From assembly GCA_016866895.1 (NCBI GenBank), contig VGKX01000065.1, forward strand, positions 1-6,307: a stretch of 6,307 nt of DNA, read 5' to 3'. A program made the position numbers and the translations under genes. Within the stretch, counting starts at the first letter, position 1, and the number at the start of each line of letters is the position of its first letter. This stretch comes from Candidatus Parvarchaeota archaeon. Its GTDB lineage: Archaea > Micrarchaeota > Micrarchaeia > Anstonellales > VGKX01. The notes below the pieces were generated by a model. That model saw only the letters and a list, made by a program, of their open reading frames with translations, had not been told where the DNA came from and ran no database searches. Shown here piece by piece: positions 5,729 through 6,307 of the stretch.

Positions 5729-5738
5729 AGTCCAGGCC

Positions 5739-6307
5739 ATGGGTTCGGATTTTCCGGGGCTCAATTACCTTCAAAAAGGCGTTATCATGATCCGAGAGTT
5801 TTCGCAGCAGCACGAAGCCCAGCTTGAGAAGATGGCTGACTCGGGCACGCGGGTGCTAATCACCGGCGGGTGCGGCTACCTTGGCTCGGCCCTGACCGAG
5901 ATGCTTGTGGAGCGCGGCTTTCAAGTCACGGTAGTTGACAACCTGTGCTTTTCCCAAAACGCACTTTTCAACCTCTTTTCGTCCGGAAAGCTGGATTTCA
6001 TTTACGGGGATGTCACAAACGAGGCGTTCATGTCAAAGCTGCTAAAGGAAAACAAGTTTGATTTTATCTTCCCGCTTGCCGCAGTAGTCGGGTTTCCAAC
6101 CTCCGACCAGAAGCCTGAAGTGGCCTGGCTCATCAACCATGCCGCAGTCATGCTCATCCTAAAATACAGGAATCCGGACTCAAGGATAATTTTCCCGACA
6201 ACAAACAGCGGCTATGGCACGACAACAGGCAAGGTGGAGTGCACGGAGCAAACACCCCTCAACCCGATTTCAACATATGGCAAAAGCAAGGTGGCTGCAG
6301 AAAAGGC
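5739..6307 (+). CDS. NAD-dependent nucleotide-sugar epimerase/dehydratase (extended SDR), 5' part
   Basis: The frame is open to the right edge, giving 189 residues of a protein usually about 300-340 long. It is an extended short-chain dehydrogenase that would oxidise and epimerise or dehydrate a nucleotide-linked sugar with NAD(P). Counted from ATG 5739: RVLITGGCGYLGS (38-50) is the Rossmann GxxGxxG loop; VVDN (65-68) ends with the Asp that binds the adenosine ribose; YGDVTN (89-94) contacts adenine; FPLAAVVG (111-118) is the usual post-strand segment; PTTNSGYG (153-160) contains the catalytic Thr region; and STYGKSK (178-184) gives the YxxxK pair Tyr180/Lys184. Starts at 5787 and 5832 are also in frame. 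The last (MADSGTRVLITGG) gives the normal family length, whereas 5739 adds about 30 residues but has GGAG upstream. Next to the HddA-like kinase it may act on an NDP-heptose or NDP-hexose; the substrate is inferred. Confidence 0.85.
   Translation, partial: MGSDFPGLNYLQKGVIMIREFSQQHEAQLEKMADSGTRVLITGGCGYLGSALTEMLVERGFQVTVVDNLCFSQNALFNLFSSGKLDFIYGDVTNEAFMSKLLKENKFDFIFPLAAVVGFPTSDQKPEVAWLINHAAVMLILKYRNPDSRIIFPTTNSGYGTTTGKVECTEQTPLNPISTYGKSKVAAEK

Noticed and set aside
1..6307. tRNA genes, insertion sequences or prophage fragments.
   Set aside because: No cloverleaf with a conserved T-loop, no terminal inverted repeats, and no transposase or integrase motifs were seen on either strand.

Overview
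The window looks archaeal, and I would guess a DPANN-type or similarly small-genomed lineage, although no marker gene fixes the taxon. The reasons are as follows. Three genes have an AT-rich TATA-like box centred about 25-27 bases upstream of the start codon, which fits leaderless transcription. Two other starts are preceded by GGTG, the archaeal form of the Shine-Dalgarno sequence, at 6-7 bases spacing. TTG starts are used, and no clear bacterial -10/-35 pairs or hairpin terminators were seen. Base composition is close to balanced by eye and similar throughout, so nothing suggests a recent foreign insert. I see no tRNA, rRNA, CRISPR array, transposase or phage gene.

Layout. Positions 1-774 (+) hold the 3' part of a membrane-associated protein I cannot name. 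Its stop codon overlaps (ATGA) an unlisted 43-codon ORF at 771-902 (+), whose stop in turn overlaps (TTGA) the start of a GT-B glycosyltransferase at 899-2080 (+). These three look like one translationally coupled unit. A GT-A family 2 glycosyltransferase with C-terminal membrane segments follows on the other strand (2127-3503, -). It diverges from a second family 2 glycosyltransferase (3604-4605, +). A GHMP sugar kinase resembling D-glycero-D-manno-heptose 7-phosphate kinase follows (4631-5662, -). It diverges from an extended-SDR NAD-dependent nucleotide-sugar epimerase/dehydratase that runs off the right edge (5739-6307, +).

Taken together this is a surface-glycan locus. The kinase and the epimerase would supply or modify activated sugars, possibly a heptose. 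The three recognisable glycosyltransferases would add sugars to a membrane-bound acceptor at the inner face of the cytoplasmic membrane, for a surface polysaccharide, glycolipid or protein glycan. The product cannot be deduced from this window. From gene 2 onward every gene sits on the opposite strand to its neighbour, so the locus is read from two compact divergent promoter regions (3504-3603 and 5663-5738) rather than as one long operon.

The least expected items are the hidden 43-codon ORF with a (MQTAA) tandem repeat locked between two 4-base overlaps, a glycosyltransferase with His in place of the first Glu of its EX7E motif, a family 2 enzyme lacking the second Asp of its DXD motif, and a near-perfect Shine-Dalgarno sequence placed just inside the kinase gene.
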